Source: Mycobacterium lacus (GTDB taxonomy: Bacteria; Actinomycetota; Actinomycetes; Mycobacteriales; Mycobacteriaceae). From it: DNA of 64,000 nucleotides. Where the stretch lies: assembly GCF_010731535.1 (NCBI RefSeq), contig NZ_AP022581.1, positions 3,481,952 to 3,545,951 of the forward strand. Direction: 5' to 3'. The notes beneath the pieces were generated by a model that saw only the letters and a list, made by a program, of their open reading frames with translations, did not search any database and had not been told where the DNA came from. Below, in pieces: positions 35,623 to 46,747 of the stretch (position 1 is the stretch's first letter; every line of letters begins with the position of its first letter). Position numbers and translations under genes: made by a program.

Positions 35623-38501
35623 GCGAGAGACACCCCGGACCGGCATCGGGTCCGCCTCTTCTGCCGCGGCTGATCCGCCGGTTCGCGGTGCCGATCATCC
35701 TGTTCTGGCTGGGCCTCACCGCCGTCGTCAATATCGCCGTACCACAGTTGGAAATGGTCGGAAAGGCGCATTCGGTATCGATGAGCCCCGGCGACGCCGA
35801 GTCGATTCAGGCGATAAAACGCGTTGGCCAAGTTTTCCATGAGTTCGATTCCGATACCGCGGTGACCATTGTGCTGGAGGGCGACAAGCCACTCGGCGAC
35901 GAGGCGCACCGATTCTATGGCGAGTTGATGAAGAAACTTTCCGCTGATACCCGGCATGTCGAGCACGTCCAGGACTTCTGGGGGGACCCGTTGACGGCGG
36001 CGGGATCGCAAAGCGCGGATGACAAAGCCGCCTACGTCGTGGTGTATGTCGTCGGCAAGAATGAAACCTCGGCAAACAACTCGGTCGACGCGGTGCGGCA
36101 TATCGTGGAAACCACGCCGCCACCGCGCGGAATCAAGGCCTATGTCACCGGCCCATCGGCGCTAAACGCCGATCAGTCCGAGGCCGGCGACAAAAGTATC
36201 GCTAAGGTCACCGCGATCACGAGCGTGGTGATCGCATTGATGTTGCTCACCATCTACCGCTCCATAATTACGATGGTTCTCGTCCTGATCGTGGTCGGAA
36301 TTGACCTGGGGGCAATCCGAGGAGTCGTCGCCTTTCTCTCCTACTGCAATGTTTTCAATCTTTCGACATTCGCGGTCAATCTGCTCACACTCATGGCGAT
36401 TGCGGCGAGCACGGACTACACGATATTCATGCTCGGCCGTTACCACGAAGCACGCTACGCCGGCGAGGATCGGGAAACCGCCTACTACACGATGTTTCAC
36501 GGGACCGCCCACGTGATCTTGGGCTCCGGCTTGACCATTGCCGGCGCCATGTATTGCCTCAGCTTTGCCCGGCTTCCGTACTTCAATACGCTCGGCCCGC
36601 CGTGTGCGATAGGCATGCTTGTCGCGGTCTTCGCCGCGCTCACGCTCGGCCCGGCCGTGCTCGTGGTCGGCACTTTCTTCAAGCTCTTCGACCCCAAGCG
36701 AAGGATGAACACTCGGCGGTGGCGTCGAGTGGGAACGGCAATTGTTCGTTGGCCGGGGCCGGTTCTCGCGGCGACATGCGTGGTTGCGTTTATTGGCCTG
36801 CTGGCATTACCGAGTTACACGACAACTTACGATCTGCGCAAATTCATGCCCGCCAGCATGCCGTCCAACGTCGGGGACGCGGCCGCGGGCCGGCACTTTT
36901 CGCAGGCCCGGCTGAATCCCGAGGTGCTGTTGATCGAGGCCGACCACGATATGCGCACCCCGGTGGACATGTTGGTGTTGGACAAGGTGGCCAAGGGCAT
37001 CTTTCACAGCCCAGGAATCGCACAGGTCAAAGCGATAACCCGGCCCCTGGGAACGACCATCAAACATACTTCGATACCGTTCATCATCAGCATGCAGGGC
37101 GTGTCGAGTACCGAGAACATGCAATTTATGAAGGACCGCTTGGACGACATGCTGATCGAGCGGCAGGCGATGGATGAAGCCATCGCCTCGATGCACCGCA
37201 TGTATGATCTCATGGGCGAGGTCATTAATACTACTGTCGACATGGATCACCTGACACATGACATGTCGAATATCACCGACGATTTAAGGGATAAGCTGGC
37301 GGACTTCGAAGATTTCTTTCGGCCGATTCGCAGCTATTTCTACTGGGAAAAGCATTGTTACGACATCCCGGTCTGCTGGTCGATAAGATCGATATTCGAC
37401 ATGTTCGATAGCGTGGATCAGTTAACTGAAAAACTCGAGCATCTCGTCAAAGATTTGGACGTTCTCATCACACTGCTACCGCAAATGCGGGCGCTGATCC
37501 CGGTAATGATATCCACGATGACGACGATGAGGAACATGCTGGTGGTCTGGCACGGCACGCTTCAGTCGTTTTACAAGCAGCAGGAGATGAATAGCAAGGA
37601 CCCCGGCGCAATGGGCCGGGTCTTTGACGCCGCCCAGATTGACGATTCGTTCTATCTACCACAGTCGGCTTTCGACAATCCGGATTTCAAGCGGGGGCTG
37701 AAGATGTTTTTGTCGCCCGACGGCAAGGCCGCCCGCTTTATCATTTCTCTCGAGGGGGATCCCGCGTCGCCCGAGGGAATCGCTCGTGTCAACCCGATCA
37801 AGCAGGCGGCAAGGGAGGCCATAAAGGGAACTCCTTTGCAGGGCGCCGCGATCTACCTGGGCGGCACCGCTGCGACGTTCAAGGACATTCGAGAGGGCGC
37901 CATATACGATCTGCTGATCGCCGGAGTAGCTGCGATCAGTCTCATTTTGATCATCATGATGATAGTCACCCGAAGTGTGGTTGCCGCCGTAGTCATCGTA
38001 GGGACTGTGCTGCTTTCAATGGGCGCCTCTTTCGGGCTTTCCGTGCTCATCTGGCAGGATATTCTCGGCATCGAGCTGTATTGGATGGTGTTGGCGATGT
38101 CGGTGATCCTGCTCCTGGCCGTGGGATCCGACTACAATTTGTTGCTGATCTCCCGGCTCAAAGAGGAAATTGGTGCCGGTTTGAATACGGGAATTATCCG
38201 TGCGATGGCCGGCACGGGCGGCGTGGTGACGGCTGCCGGCATGGTGTTCGCGGTCACCATGTCCTTGTTTGTGTTCAGCGATCTGCGGATCATTGGCCAG
38301 ATCGGTACCACCATCGGCTTGGGCCTGCTGTTCGACACGCTGATCGTGCGCTCGTTTATGACGCCGTCCATTGCCGCGTTGCTCGGGCGCTGGTTCTGGT
38401 GGCCGCAACGGGTGCGCCCGCGCCCGGCTAGTCAGATGCTTCGGCCCTTCGGGCCCCGCCGTTTGGTGCGCGCCCTGTTGCTCACGCCTGCCGATAAATA
38501 A
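35619..38501 (+). CDS. MmpL-family RND lipid/siderophore transporter
   Basis: 960 residues with the 12-helix RND layout: helix 1 at about 20-40, a first periplasmic loop (about 45-190), helices 2-6 (about 195-375) and a second loop (about 400-740) containing long coiled segments. Helices 7-12 follow (about 745-930). Proton-relay motifs typical of the MmpL4/MmpL5-type clade: [17 protein letters not shown] and [16 protein letters not shown]. Pairing with mmpS fits MmpS4/L4 or S5/L5 siderophore export, but other lipid cargo is possible. Codon use is visibly richer in A/T-ending codons than in its neighbours (for example in the second loop), suggesting transfer or a distinct history. Confidence 0.9.
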   Translation: MSERHPGPASGPPLLPRLIRRFAVPIILFWLGLTAVVNIAVPQLEMVGKAHSVSMSPGDAESIQAIKRVGQVFHEFDSDTAVTIVLEGDKPLGDEAHRFYGELMKKLSADTRHVEHVQDFWGDPLTAAGSQSADDKAAYVVVYVVGKNETSANNSVDAVRHIVETTPPPRGIKAYVTGPSALNADQSEAGDKSIAKVTAITSVVIALMLLTIYRSIITMVLVLIVVGIDLGAIRGVVAFLSYCNVFNLSTFAVNLLTLMAIAASTDYTIFMLGRYHEARYAGEDRETAYYTMFHGTAHVILGSGLTIAGAMYCLSFARLPYFNTLGPPCAIGMLVAVFAALTLGPAVLVVGTFFKLFDPKRRMNTRRWRRVGTAIVRWPGPVLAATCVVAFIGLLALPSYTTTYDLRKFMPASMPSNVGDAAAGRHFSQARLNPEVLLIEADHDMRTPVDMLVLDKVAKGIFHSPGIAQVKAITRPLGTTIKHTSIPFIISMQGVSSTENMQFMKDRLDDMLIERQAMDEAIASMHRMYDLMGEVINTTVDMDHLTHDMSNITDDLRDKLADFEDFFRPIRSYFYWEKHCYDIPVCWSIRSIFDMFDSVDQLTEKLEHLVKDLDVLITLLPQMRALIPVMISTMTTMRNMLVVWHGTLQSFYKQQEMNSKDPGAMGRVFDAAQIDDSFYLPQSAFDNPDFKRGLKMFLSPDGKAARFIISLEGDPASPEGIARVNPIKQAAREAIKGTPLQGAAIYLGGTAATFKDIREGAIYDLLIAGVAAISLILIIMMIVTRSVVAAVVIVGTVLLSMGASFGLSVLIWQDILGIELYWMVLAMSVILLLAVGSDYNLLLISRLKEEIGAGLNTGIIRAMAGTGGVVTAAGMVFAVTMSLFVFSDLRIIGQIGTTIGLGLLFDTLIVRSFMTPSIAALLGRWFWWPQRVRPRPASQMLRPFGPRRLVRALLLTPADK

Positions 38502-38506
38502 CTAGC

Positions 38507-38555
38507 CGAGCAGTCGTAAAGGCCCCAACATTTTTGGGGCCTTTACGACTGCTCG
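38507..38555. terminator. Palindrome related to the GAGCAGACGCA family, copy 4
   Basis: Arms of 22 bp (CGAGCAGTCGTAAAGGCCCC plus AA) with a short loop containing TTTTT. The arm sequence diverges from the family (GTCGTAAAGG in place of GACGCAAA). Sits between the convergent mmpL and MFS genes and should terminate both. Confidence 0.75.
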
Positions 38556-38574
38556 CGCTCCGCTAACGGCACCC

Positions 38575-39903
38575 TCAGAGGGTTGCGAGTGCCATCGATG
38601 GTTTCGAGCGCGACCGGCCCGAGCATTTCACGCTGCGCTGACGACGATTGACTTCGGCCCGTCTCCCCGACTGAGGCGCGCCCAAGGCCGCAAGGCCCGC
38701 GACGACGGCCAGGACCAGCATGACGACAACCGGCCAGCTCGTGGTGTGTATCTGGGCAATTGCGCCGAACCCGGCTCCCAGCACGGCGGATTCGATGGCA
38801 ACCAACGTCGAGCCGAAACCGATCAGCGTCCCGCGGTGCTGTTCGGGCGCGCTCACACTGATCCACGAGATGGCCGCGGCGAACACAGCCTGCGCGGAAA
38901 CCGTCGCCAGCGAGAACACCGTGCCGTACGCCCACGTGTGAAACCACTGGCCGCACCACTCAGCCACGATGCTCAGCGCCGCGGCGGCGGCGCTGAGCAG
39001 GGCACTGCCCAGCAACATGCCGCGCACCCCGTGCAGGCGATAGACCTTGCGCCACAGCGCCGAACCGATAACCAGTCCGACACTGGAAAGGACCACCAGC
39101 ACGTGCAACGTGCCGCCCTGGCGCGCGGTGCGCAGGCTATAGAACGTGGTGCCCATGCTGACCGGAAGGAACAATAGGTACGTCACCGCGTATCGGCGAA
39201 ACCACGGCTGAGACCGGGCGACCGCGAAGCCCTGCCGGTAGGTGTCCCGCAGGCGCATTCGCGTGGTGACCGAAACGGACCGCACTGGGCCGACGAACAC
39301 CGCCGCGATGGCGGAGGCAGCTAGTCCGGTTGCGCCCAGCCACAGTAGATCGCGGTGATAGGCCACCTCGTCACCGCGCGCGAGCACCGGCACGGCTAGC
39401 AGGATGACGCCGGTGGCCAGCACCGACCCGATGGCCCCTTGGGCCAGCAGCAGCTCGCCCCGTCGCGACGCGGAGAGCTTGTTGGAGATCATGTCTGCAT
39501 AAGCGACACTGGCAACCGCGACGACGACCCCGCCGGCCGCGGACGTCAGCAGAAAAACCGTCCCCATGTGAACACCAGACCAGGGGATTATTGCGAGAAG
39601 AAAATACAGTGTCGCCGTGGTCGCCGCCGACGCCGCCAGCAGCAGGTGGCGCAGTCGCCCCACTCGCTGCAGGATCGCCGGCGACGCCGAATTTCCCACG
39701 ATACTGCCGATGCTGTACGCGGGAAATAGCAGCGCGGCCGCCCAGGCAATCCGCTCGTGTGCGCAGATGAATGGCAGCACCACGGCACCATTGCTCAGCT
39801 GCGTCCCCGCGGTGTACAACGTGCCCTGGGTAAGCAGTTGCCCGAACGGTTGTTTTCGCGCCGCGGCTTCGGGCTCTAGCGATACCGGCATGATTGACGA
39901 CAA
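38575..39903 (-). CDS. MFS permease
   Basis: 442 residues with about 12 hydrophobic segments. The pattern DMISNKLSASRRGELLLAQ in the middle of the N-terminal half resembles an MFS loop. A duplicated six-helix layout is apparent around a basic central loop (MRLRDTYRQGFAVARSQPWF). Substrate not deducible. The tail is basic and unusual (about 25 residues, Arg/Ser/Lys). The start could be 39903 or the Met at 39891. Faces mmpL across the palindrome; probably part of the same inserted block. A divergent 226-bp gap follows. Confidence 0.72.
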   Translation of the reverse strand: MSSIMPVSLEPEAAARKQPFGQLLTQGTLYTAGTQLSNGAVVLPFICAHERIAWAAALLFPAYSIGSIVGNSASPAILQRVGRLRHLLLAASAATTATLYFLLAIIPWSGVHMGTVFLLTSAAGGVVVAVASVAYADMISNKLSASRRGELLLAQGAIGSVLATGVILLAVPVLARGDEVAYHRDLLWLGATGLAASAIAAVFVGPVRSVSVTTRMRLRDTYRQGFAVARSQPWFRRYAVTYLLFLPVSMGTTFYSLRTARQGGTLHVLVVLSSVGLVIGSALWRKVYRLHGVRGMLLGSALLSAAAAALSIVAEWCGQWFHTWAYGTVFSLATVSAQAVFAAAISWISVSAPEQHRGTLIGFGSTLVAIESAVLGAGFGAIAQIHTTSWPVVVMLVLAVVAGLAALGAPQSGRRAEVNRRQRSVKCSGRSRSKPSMALATL

Positions 39904-40129
39904 TATGGACGCTGAGCGGCCAAAACAATCCTCCGATCAAATTTCATGAGCGGAATCTTTTGTCCCCCGATCGTGGGAACGCCTGGTGCCGGGGTAGGTT
40001 AGCTGATCGACCTCGACGCCTCATTGGTTTCCGCCAAGGACAATTTGCCGCCCGGCGGCCCAACCGCAGCCTGGCGGCGGCCCAGCCGGAATGTTGACCG
40101 GCCCACGCCGCTGTGGCAGCCTCATCGGG

Positions 40130-40459
40130 ATGACTGAAGCCCTATACGAGGACGCCGGGCTGACGCTCGACGAGCACGGCATCACCATCCGCCGCTACTA
40201 CTTCCCGTTGGCCGGCCACAAGCGGATCGCCTACACGGACATCCGCGGCGTCAAGGCTCAGCCGATGAACTGGCTGTCCGGCAAGGGCCGCTTCTGGGGG
40301 ACATCCGACCCGCGTTACTGGTTCCCGCTGGACTTCCGACGGGGCAGCAAAAAGGCCCTGCTAATCCTCGACGTGGACGCCCGAGTGAAGCCGTGCATCA
40401 CTCCCGAGGATCCCGACCGCGTCGCCGAGTTGCTGAGCACCCGGGTACCGGTCAGCTGA
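40130..40459 (+). CDS. Small PH-like domain protein
   Basis: 109 residues: MTEALYEDAGLTLDEHGITI, then YYFPLAGHKRIAYTDIRGVK and WGTSDPRYWFPLDFRRGSKK. Beta-rich with the look of a bacterial PH domain. No signal or membrane helix. Function unknown. The start at 40130 removes 13 upstream codons. It overlaps the probable start of sugI by up to 67 nt. Confidence 0.6.
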   Translation: MTEALYEDAGLTLDEHGITIRRYYFPLAGHKRIAYTDIRGVKAQPMNWLSGKGRFWGTSDPRYWFPLDFRRGSKKALLILDVDARVKPCITPEDPDRVAELLSTRVPVS

Positions 40460-41835
40460 GGGGTCTGTCGCAGCGCGGACTCCGGGTCGGCCTCACCGCG
40501 GCCAGCGTCGGCGTCATCTACGGATACGACCTGTCGATCATCGCGGGCGCGCTGCTATTCATCACCGAGGAGTTCGGCCTCACCACGCGGCAGCAGGAAC
40601 TGCTCACCACGATGGTGGTGATCGGCCAGATCGCCGGGGCATCGGGCGGCGGTGTCCTCGCCAACGCGATCGGGCGAAAAAGGTCGATGGTGGCGATCAC
40701 CGCCGGCTACGCGATATTCGCCGTGCTGGACGCGGTCTCCGTCTCGCTGCCGATGCTGCTGGTGGCGCGCCTGCTACTGGGTGTGACCATCGGCGTGTCG
40801 GTGGTGGTGGCCCCGGTGTACGTCGCGGAATTGGCACCGGCGGCAGTGCGCGGATCGTTGGTGGCCGCTTATCAAGTGGCGACGGTCAGCGGCATCATCC
40901 TCGGCTACCTGACCGGTTATCTGCTCGCCGATACGCACAGCTGGCGGTGGATGCTCGGGCTGGCCGCCGTGCCCGCGACGCTACTGGCGCTGTTGCTGAT
41001 TCGCATGCCGGATACCGCTAGATGGTACCTGCTCAAGGGTCGGGACGCCGACGCCCGCCGGGCCGTGTTGCGAGTCGAGCCCGACGCCGACGCGCAACAG
41101 CAGCTGGACGAGATCGCCCGCGCCCTGCGCGAGGGCGCAAGCCCCTTCAAGAGCAGTCTGTCCGCGATGCTGCGGCGTCCGTACCTGCGAGCCACCATCT
41201 TTGTGATCGCACTCGGTGTTCTCGTCCAGATCACCGGCATCAACGGGATCATCTATTACAGCCCCCGGCTGTTCGAAGCCATGGGCTTTCAGGGCAACTT
41301 CGCGCTGCTGGCTCTGCCGGCAATGGTGCAGGTCGCCGGATTGGCCGCGGTGTGCACCTCGCTGGTTCTTGTCGACCGGCTGGGCCGACGCCCAATCCTG
41401 TTGTCCGGCATAGCCATGATGATGGCCGCCGACGCCGTGCTGATCGCCGTTTTCGCCCATGGTTTCGGCCTGATATTCGGGTTTGTCGGCGTGTTGCTGT
41501 TCATCGTCGGCTTCAACTTGGGGTTCGGCTCGCTGGTATGGGTATACGCCGGCGAAGCCTTCCCGACCCACCTGCGGTCGCTGGGGTCGAGCACGATGCT
41601 TACCTTCAACCTGACGGCCAACGCGCTCGTTGCCGGCTTCTTCCTCACGATGCTGCATTGGCTCGGCGGCGCCGGCATTTTCGCGGTGTTCGGGACCCTC
41701 GCCGTCGCTGCCTTCGTCGTGGTCTACCGGTATGCGCCGGAGACCAAAGGCCGCCAGCTCGAGGAGATCCGGCACTTCTGGGAGAACGGCGGACGCTGGC
41801 CCGCCGAGCCCACCGGCGCCACGGAGACCCGGTGA
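40393..41835 (+). CDS. sugI: Sugar-porter MFS transporter SugI
   Basis: Up to 480 residues, 12 membrane helices. Sugar-porter signatures are present: YGYDLSIIAGAL in helix 1, NAIGRKRSMV after helix 2, RLLLGVTIGVSVVVAPVYVA, ITGINGIIYYSPRLF, DRLGRRPILL, and the terminal YAPETKGRQLEEI. The GTG at 40393 is the start of the open frame but lies within the PH-like gene; the membrane domain begins only about 28 residues later, so a later start is possible. Equivalent to Rv3331. Couples to nagA by GTGA, which suggests uptake of an amino sugar or a related sugar. Confidence 0.85.
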   Translation: MHHSRGSRPRRRVAEHPGTGQLRGLSQRGLRVGLTAASVGVIYGYDLSIIAGALLFITEEFGLTTRQQELLTTMVVIGQIAGASGGGVLANAIGRKRSMVAITAGYAIFAVLDAVSVSLPMLLVARLLLGVTIGVSVVVAPVYVAELAPAAVRGSLVAAYQVATVSGIILGYLTGYLLADTHSWRWMLGLAAVPATLLALLLIRMPDTARWYLLKGRDADARRAVLRVEPDADAQQQLDEIARALREGASPFKSSLSAMLRRPYLRATIFVIALGVLVQITGINGIIYYSPRLFEAMGFQGNFALLALPAMVQVAGLAAVCTSLVLVDRLGRRPILLSGIAMMMAADAVLIAVFAHGFGLIFGFVGVLLFIVGFNLGFGSLVWVYAGEAFPTHLRSLGSSTMLTFNLTANALVAGFFLTMLHWLGGAGIFAVFGTLAVAAFVVVYRYAPETKGRQLEEIRHFWENGGRWPAEPTGATETR

Positions 41836-42983
41836 CCCTGATCGGTGCGGGCACCGTGGTCATCGACGGCCAGATCTGCCGCCCGGGCTGGGTGCAGACA
41901 ACCGGTCGACGGATTGTCGACTGCGGGGCCGGCATGCCTGCTGGTCCCGTCGATGTCGCCTTCCCGGATTGCGTTGTGGTGCCCGGGTTTATCGATATGC
42001 ACGTGCACGGTGGCGGCGGTGCCTCATACACCGAGGGCAACGCCGGGGACGTCGCCCGCGCGGCGGAGTTTCACCTGCGGCACGGCACCACCACCACGCT
42101 GGCCAGTCTCGTCACCGCCACACCCGCAGAGATGCTTTCCGCCGTGGGCGCCCTTGCCGAGGAAACGCGGCGCGGCACCGTCGCCGGCATCCACCTGGAG
42201 GGGCCGTACCTGAACCCGGCACGGTGCGGCGCACACGACCACACCCGGTTGCGTGCTCCGGATCTCGCCGAGATCGACGCCGTTCTCGCCGCGGCCGATG
42301 GCACCGTCCGGATGGTCACGCTGGCCCCCGAGTTGCCCGGCAGCACCGAGGCCATCCGGCGCTTTCTTGACGCGGGTGTGGTTGTGGCCGTGGGACACAC
42401 GGATGCCAGCTATGAACAAACCCAACGCGCCATCGCCCTGGGCGCGACGGTGGGCACCCATCTGTTCAACGCGATGCCACCGCTGGACCATCGCGTACCC
42501 GGACCCGCTCTCGCCTTGCTGGCCGACCCCCGGGTGACCGTCGAGATCATCGCCGACGGCGTGCACGTCCACCCCGCCATGGTGCACGCGGTGATCGAGG
42601 CCGCGACCCCCGAACGGGTCGCGGTGGTCACCGACGCGATCGCCGCGGCCGGCTGCGGAGACGGCGCGTTTCGGCTTGGCACGGTGCCTGTGGATGTCGA
42701 GTCGGGCGTGGTGCGGGTGCACCAGACGTCGACGATCGCGGGCAGCACCGCCACCATGGATCAGCTCTTCCGGAATGTGGCGGGCTTTCGGCCCGACCCC
42801 GACGCGGCGCTGACCGCAGCGGTGCAGGTGACCTCGGCGACGCCGGCCCGCGCCCTCAGGCTCGAGTGCGTCGGCAATCTGCGGGCCGGCTTTGCCGCCA
42901 ACCTCGTTGTGCTGGACCAGGATCTGGGAGTCGTGGCGGTCATGGCCAACGGCGTCTGGCGGGCTGGCACGACTGACACATAG
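41832..42983 (+). CDS. nagA: N-acetylglucosamine-6-phosphate deacetylase
   Basis: 383 residues, equal to Rv3332. Amidohydrolase-fold enzyme removing acetate from GlcNAc-6-P. Metal-site motifs: PGFIDMHVHGGGG, IHLEGPYLNP with the Glu, AVGHTDASY, GTHLFNAMPP and the catalytic Asp in VVTDAIAAAG. The GTG start overlaps the sugI stop. Feeds acetylated amino sugars into glycolysis or cell-wall precursor recycling. Confidence 0.92.
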   Translation: MTLIGAGTVVIDGQICRPGWVQTTGRRIVDCGAGMPAGPVDVAFPDCVVVPGFIDMHVHGGGGASYTEGNAGDVARAAEFHLRHGTTTTLASLVTATPAEMLSAVGALAEETRRGTVAGIHLEGPYLNPARCGAHDHTRLRAPDLAEIDAVLAAADGTVRMVTLAPELPGSTEAIRRFLDAGVVVAVGHTDASYEQTQRAIALGATVGTHLFNAMPPLDHRVPGPALALLADPRVTVEIIADGVHVHPAMVHAVIEAATPERVAVVTDAIAAAGCGDGAFRLGTVPVDVESGVVRVHQTSTIAGSTATMDQLFRNVAGFRPDPDAALTAAVQVTSATPARALRLECVGNLRAGFAANLVVLDQDLGVVAVMANGVWRAGTTDT

Positions 42984-43126
42984 CATTACCTAGATAACCA
43001 TCGCCCTATGCAACAGTTGACAAGGGCTTGCGATTCCGTGAGATTGTTATCCCCGGAACGTGCACCGTGGTTGATCAGAGCGTTGGCCGCGCGGGTGCGC
43101 GAGACGCGATCAGAAGGGGATCGGTC

Positions 43127-43210
43127 GTGACGCTGCGAGTGGTTGCTGAAAGTTGGGCGCCGGCCAGAGTGGCGCCGGAGCCGTTGGCCGACGCAGGTGG
43201 CCAGGGATGA
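43127..43210 (+). pseudogene. Truncated PE start (PE5/PE15-like), 27 codons
   Basis: Reads [20 protein letters not shown] after a GTG that follows AAGGGGA by 6 nt. This resembles the known PE start TLRVVPEGLAAASAAVEAL in its first eight residues, then degenerates and stops in an ATGA overlap with the PPE gene. The PE domain should be about 100 residues. It keeps the typical PE-then-PPE operon layout but only the N-terminal tip of PE. It may now act as a leader peptide that couples ribosomes to the PPE gene. Confidence 0.6.
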
Positions 43211-44289
43211 CGGCGCCGATCTGGCTGGCCTCGCCGCCGGAGGTACATTCGGCGCTGCTCGGTTCGGGTCCGGGTCCGGGTTCGCTGCTGTCGGCTGCTG
43301 CGGCGTCCGCCGCGCTGAGCGCCACATACGCGTCGGCGGCGGAAGAACTCGCCGCGGTGCTGGCCGGGGTGCAAGCCGGAGCGTGGCAGGGCCCCAGCGC
43401 CGAAAGTTATGTGGCCGCGCATGTTCCGTATGTGGGCTGGTTGACGCGGGCCAGTGCCCACAGCGCGGTGCTGGCCGCCCAGCATGAGGCCGCGGCGGCG
43501 GCTTATGTCAGCGCACTGGCGGCAATGCCGACACTGGCGGAATTGGCGGCGAACCACGCCACACACGGGGCATTGGTGGCGACGAATTTCTTTGGGATCA
43601 ACACGATCCCGATCGCGCTCAATGAGGCCGACTACGTGCGGATGTGGATCCAGGCCGCCACCACAATGAGCGTCTACGAGGCCGCCGCGGATGCAGCGCT
43701 GGCCTCGGCGCCACAGACCACACCGGCGCCGGTATTGCTCAAAGCCGGTGCTGGCGCGGCCAGCGCCGTCCAGGCCATCCCCGCCACGCTAGGGGACCTC
43801 CCGATCATCATTGTGATATTGATCCAGATCATTCTGATCTTGCTTGAGGTGCTGTTTGCAATCGTCGCTTACGCGATCGTCATCACGCTCGTCTTGCCGC
43901 TCCTGATCCTCGCCTACGCGATCGTCATAGCGATCCTGGCGATCATCTTCGCTCCCCCGTTCATCGCGATCGCAACGCCGCTCGTGCTGGCCGGCTCGGT
44001 GATTGCGGTGCCGACTTCGTTGTCGACTGCCTTGCCGATCGGCGTTGGCCAGTACCTCGCGGACCGGTCGACAGCGGATGCGGAGCCTGTTGACGACGGT
44101 TTGAAGACGGCAGACGTGGTTTCTGAAAGTGGTGCCGGCACGTTGGGATTTGCCGGGACCGCCGGCAAGGGGGCCGTCACAAAGCCTTCCGGGTTGACGG
44201 TGTTGGCCGGTGACCAACTTCGTGTTGGTCCACGGATGCCAATGCTGCCGGCCACGTGGGAGTCGAATGTGCTTGGGGCCGTGGGATAA
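43207..44289 (+). CDS. PPE family protein, PPE-PPW subgroup
   Basis: 360 residues. The PPE domain (1 to about 180) starts [17 protein letters not shown], has [17 protein letters not shown], then [20 protein letters not shown]. Residues about 195-280 are long hydrophobic stretches ([47 protein letters not shown]), giving three to four membrane segments. The C-terminus [11 protein letters not shown], then [11 protein letters not shown], is the GFxGT/PxxPxxW signature of the PPE-PPW subgroup. Subgroup members such as PPE20 work with PE15-type partners, here a decayed PE. Likely in the outer cell envelope or exported by ESX-5. The ATG overlaps the PE remnant stop. Confidence 0.88.
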   Translation: MTAPIWLASPPEVHSALLGSGPGPGSLLSAAAASAALSATYASAAEELAAVLAGVQAGAWQGPSAESYVAAHVPYVGWLTRASAHSAVLAAQHEAAAAAYVSALAAMPTLAELAANHATHGALVATNFFGINTIPIALNEADYVRMWIQAATTMSVYEAAADAALASAPQTTPAPVLLKAGAGAASAVQAIPATLGDLPIIIVILIQIILILLEVLFAIVAYAIVITLVLPLLILAYAIVIAILAIIFAPPFIAIATPLVLAGSVIAVPTSLSTALPIGVGQYLADRSTADAEPVDDGLKTADVVSESGAGTLGFAGTAGKGAVTKPSGLTVLAGDQLRVGPRMPMLPATWESNVLGAVG

Positions 44290-44291
44290 CG

Positions 44292-44465
44292 GTGAAGTTG
44301 CAAAGGCAAGTCGAGAGAATCCTCAGCACGGCAGCGGCGTTTCAGGACCAGTTCGTGCAGACATTGAACGCGGGCGCGGGGTGGTGTCGGGGCACCGAGC
44401 TTGCGAACGCCGAGCAGAGTCTGCCGAACGCGTCGCTGTTGGGCACTCCCGGTGCACCCGGCTGA
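44292..44465 (+). pseudogene. PE-domain C-terminal remnant
   Basis: A 57-codon frame from a GTG reading AAAFQDQFVQTLNAGAGW, then ELANAEQSL and GTPGAPG. The family text is AAAFHDQFVQALNAGA..ANAEQSLLNAVN, the second helix of a PE domain. Its own first helix is missing and the YxxxE secretion motif is blurred (AGAGWCRGTE). It begins 2 bp after the PPE gene. Clearly a fragment, too short to be a full PE protein. Confidence 0.6.
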
Positions 44466-44510
44466 TACCGGCCATGGCGATTGGCCGGCCGGCGAACGCT
44501 ACCGCCCCAG

Positions 44511-45548
44511 CTAGCGACTGCGCCCATGGAGGCGAGCGAACCGCGAAACCGCCAGCGCGCCAATGGCTCCCACGCCCATCGCGGTCAATGCCTGCCGCTG
44601 GCTCAAGCCCTCGTCCACCTGTATCCGCGGCGCGATGATCGCGGGTGCAGGGGGCTCGACGGACTTGGCCCGGGGATCCTCATCCGATGCCGTCGCGGCC
44701 CATGCGCTCGCGAACAGGATGAGCCACGCCGTCACAAACCAGAACACCATCAAGCCCAGCACCGGTCCGAACGCCGCGCCCGCTGGACTGCGCAGGACCG
44801 TCACCAGGTAAATCGCCCCCAGCTGCTTGAACAACTCAAACCCGACGGCAGCCATCAACCCGGCCCGCAGCGAGGTGACCCAATCGACCGACTGCCGCGG
44901 CAACCGGGCGATCATCCAGGTGAATAGCAGCCAGGACACCAGCACCGAAACCAACACTGAAACGCCTCGGAAAATCGGGTCAAGCACTGAAAACTGAGGT
45001 ATTTCGAGCCATCTCAGCACCGCGGCCATCGGTCTCGCATGGGCGAGCGCGGTGAGCGCGATGGTGGCGGCGATCACCGCGAACGTCCCCACCATTGCCA
45101 CCAGGTCCGACAGTTTGGTGCGCACATAGCCCGTCGGGGCGACCGGGTGTGCCCACATCTCGCTCAGCGCTTCCCGCAAATGCCACATCCAGCCCAGGCC
45201 CGCCCAGATCGCGGTGACCATCCCGATGGCGCCGACCGAAATGCGGGCCGCGATCGCCGAATTCACCACGTCGACCAACTGCTGCCCCAGCTCGGCGGAT
45301 ACCGAGGACCGGATGCGTGCGTCGATCGTGCTCAGTAGCTGTGGACGACGCGACAGCGCGATTCCGCCCACTGCGAAACCGACCATCAGCAACGGAAATA
45401 GCGCGAAGATCGTGTGGTAGGCGAGGCCCGCCGCGTAGAAACTGCCTTTCCGCTCACCGAAGCGCGCGAAGGCGCGCATGACGTGGTCGAACCAGCCGTG
45501 CTCGGCCCGCAGCTCATCAAGGACCCCTGGTGTGTCCGGTTTGCTCAT
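44511..45548 (-). CDS. YihY/BrkB-family membrane protein (Rv3335c-like)
   Basis: 345 residues with about six membrane helices. Family hallmarks: FYAAGLAYHTIFALFPLLMV, WHLREALSEMW, SLRAGLMAAVGFELFKQLGA and GLMVFWFVTAWLILFASAW. A cytoplasmic tail follows that ends near residue 345 with basic residues. Once called ribonuclease BN-like, the family is now a membrane protein of unclear role. Equivalent to Rv3335c. It lies 9 bp after trpS on the same strand. Confidence 0.85.
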   Translation of the reverse strand: MSKPDTPGVLDELRAEHGWFDHVMRAFARFGERKGSFYAAGLAYHTIFALFPLLMVGFAVGGIALSRRPQLLSTIDARIRSSVSAELGQQLVDVVNSAIAARISVGAIGMVTAIWAGLGWMWHLREALSEMWAHPVAPTGYVRTKLSDLVAMVGTFAVIAATIALTALAHARPMAAVLRWLEIPQFSVLDPIFRGVSVLVSVLVSWLLFTWMIARLPRQSVDWVTSLRAGLMAAVGFELFKQLGAIYLVTVLRSPAGAAFGPVLGLMVFWFVTAWLILFASAWAATASDEDPRAKSVEPPAPAIIAPRIQVDEGLSQRQALTAMGVGAIGALAVSRFARLHGRSR

Positions 45549-45557
45549 GGGTAATGG

Positions 45558-46592
<1,035 letters not shown>

Positions 46593-46747
46593 TCACGCTG
46601 GCACCGGCATGCATGCACCATCACCCTGGGCCTGGCTTGCGCGCGAGTGCAGCATCCAATGCAGTTTGTGGAAACGGACTCCGCGGTCGTCTCGATGTCG
46701 CGTTCACTCCCCCTACGCGCCCCAGCTCTGGTGATGGGAGGGCCACG

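Noticed and set aside
41022..42983. 653-codon frame as a SugI-NagA fusion
   Set aside because: Only the last 383 codons are NagA; the upstream part is sugI in the wrong frame. The GTGA overlap defines the true border.
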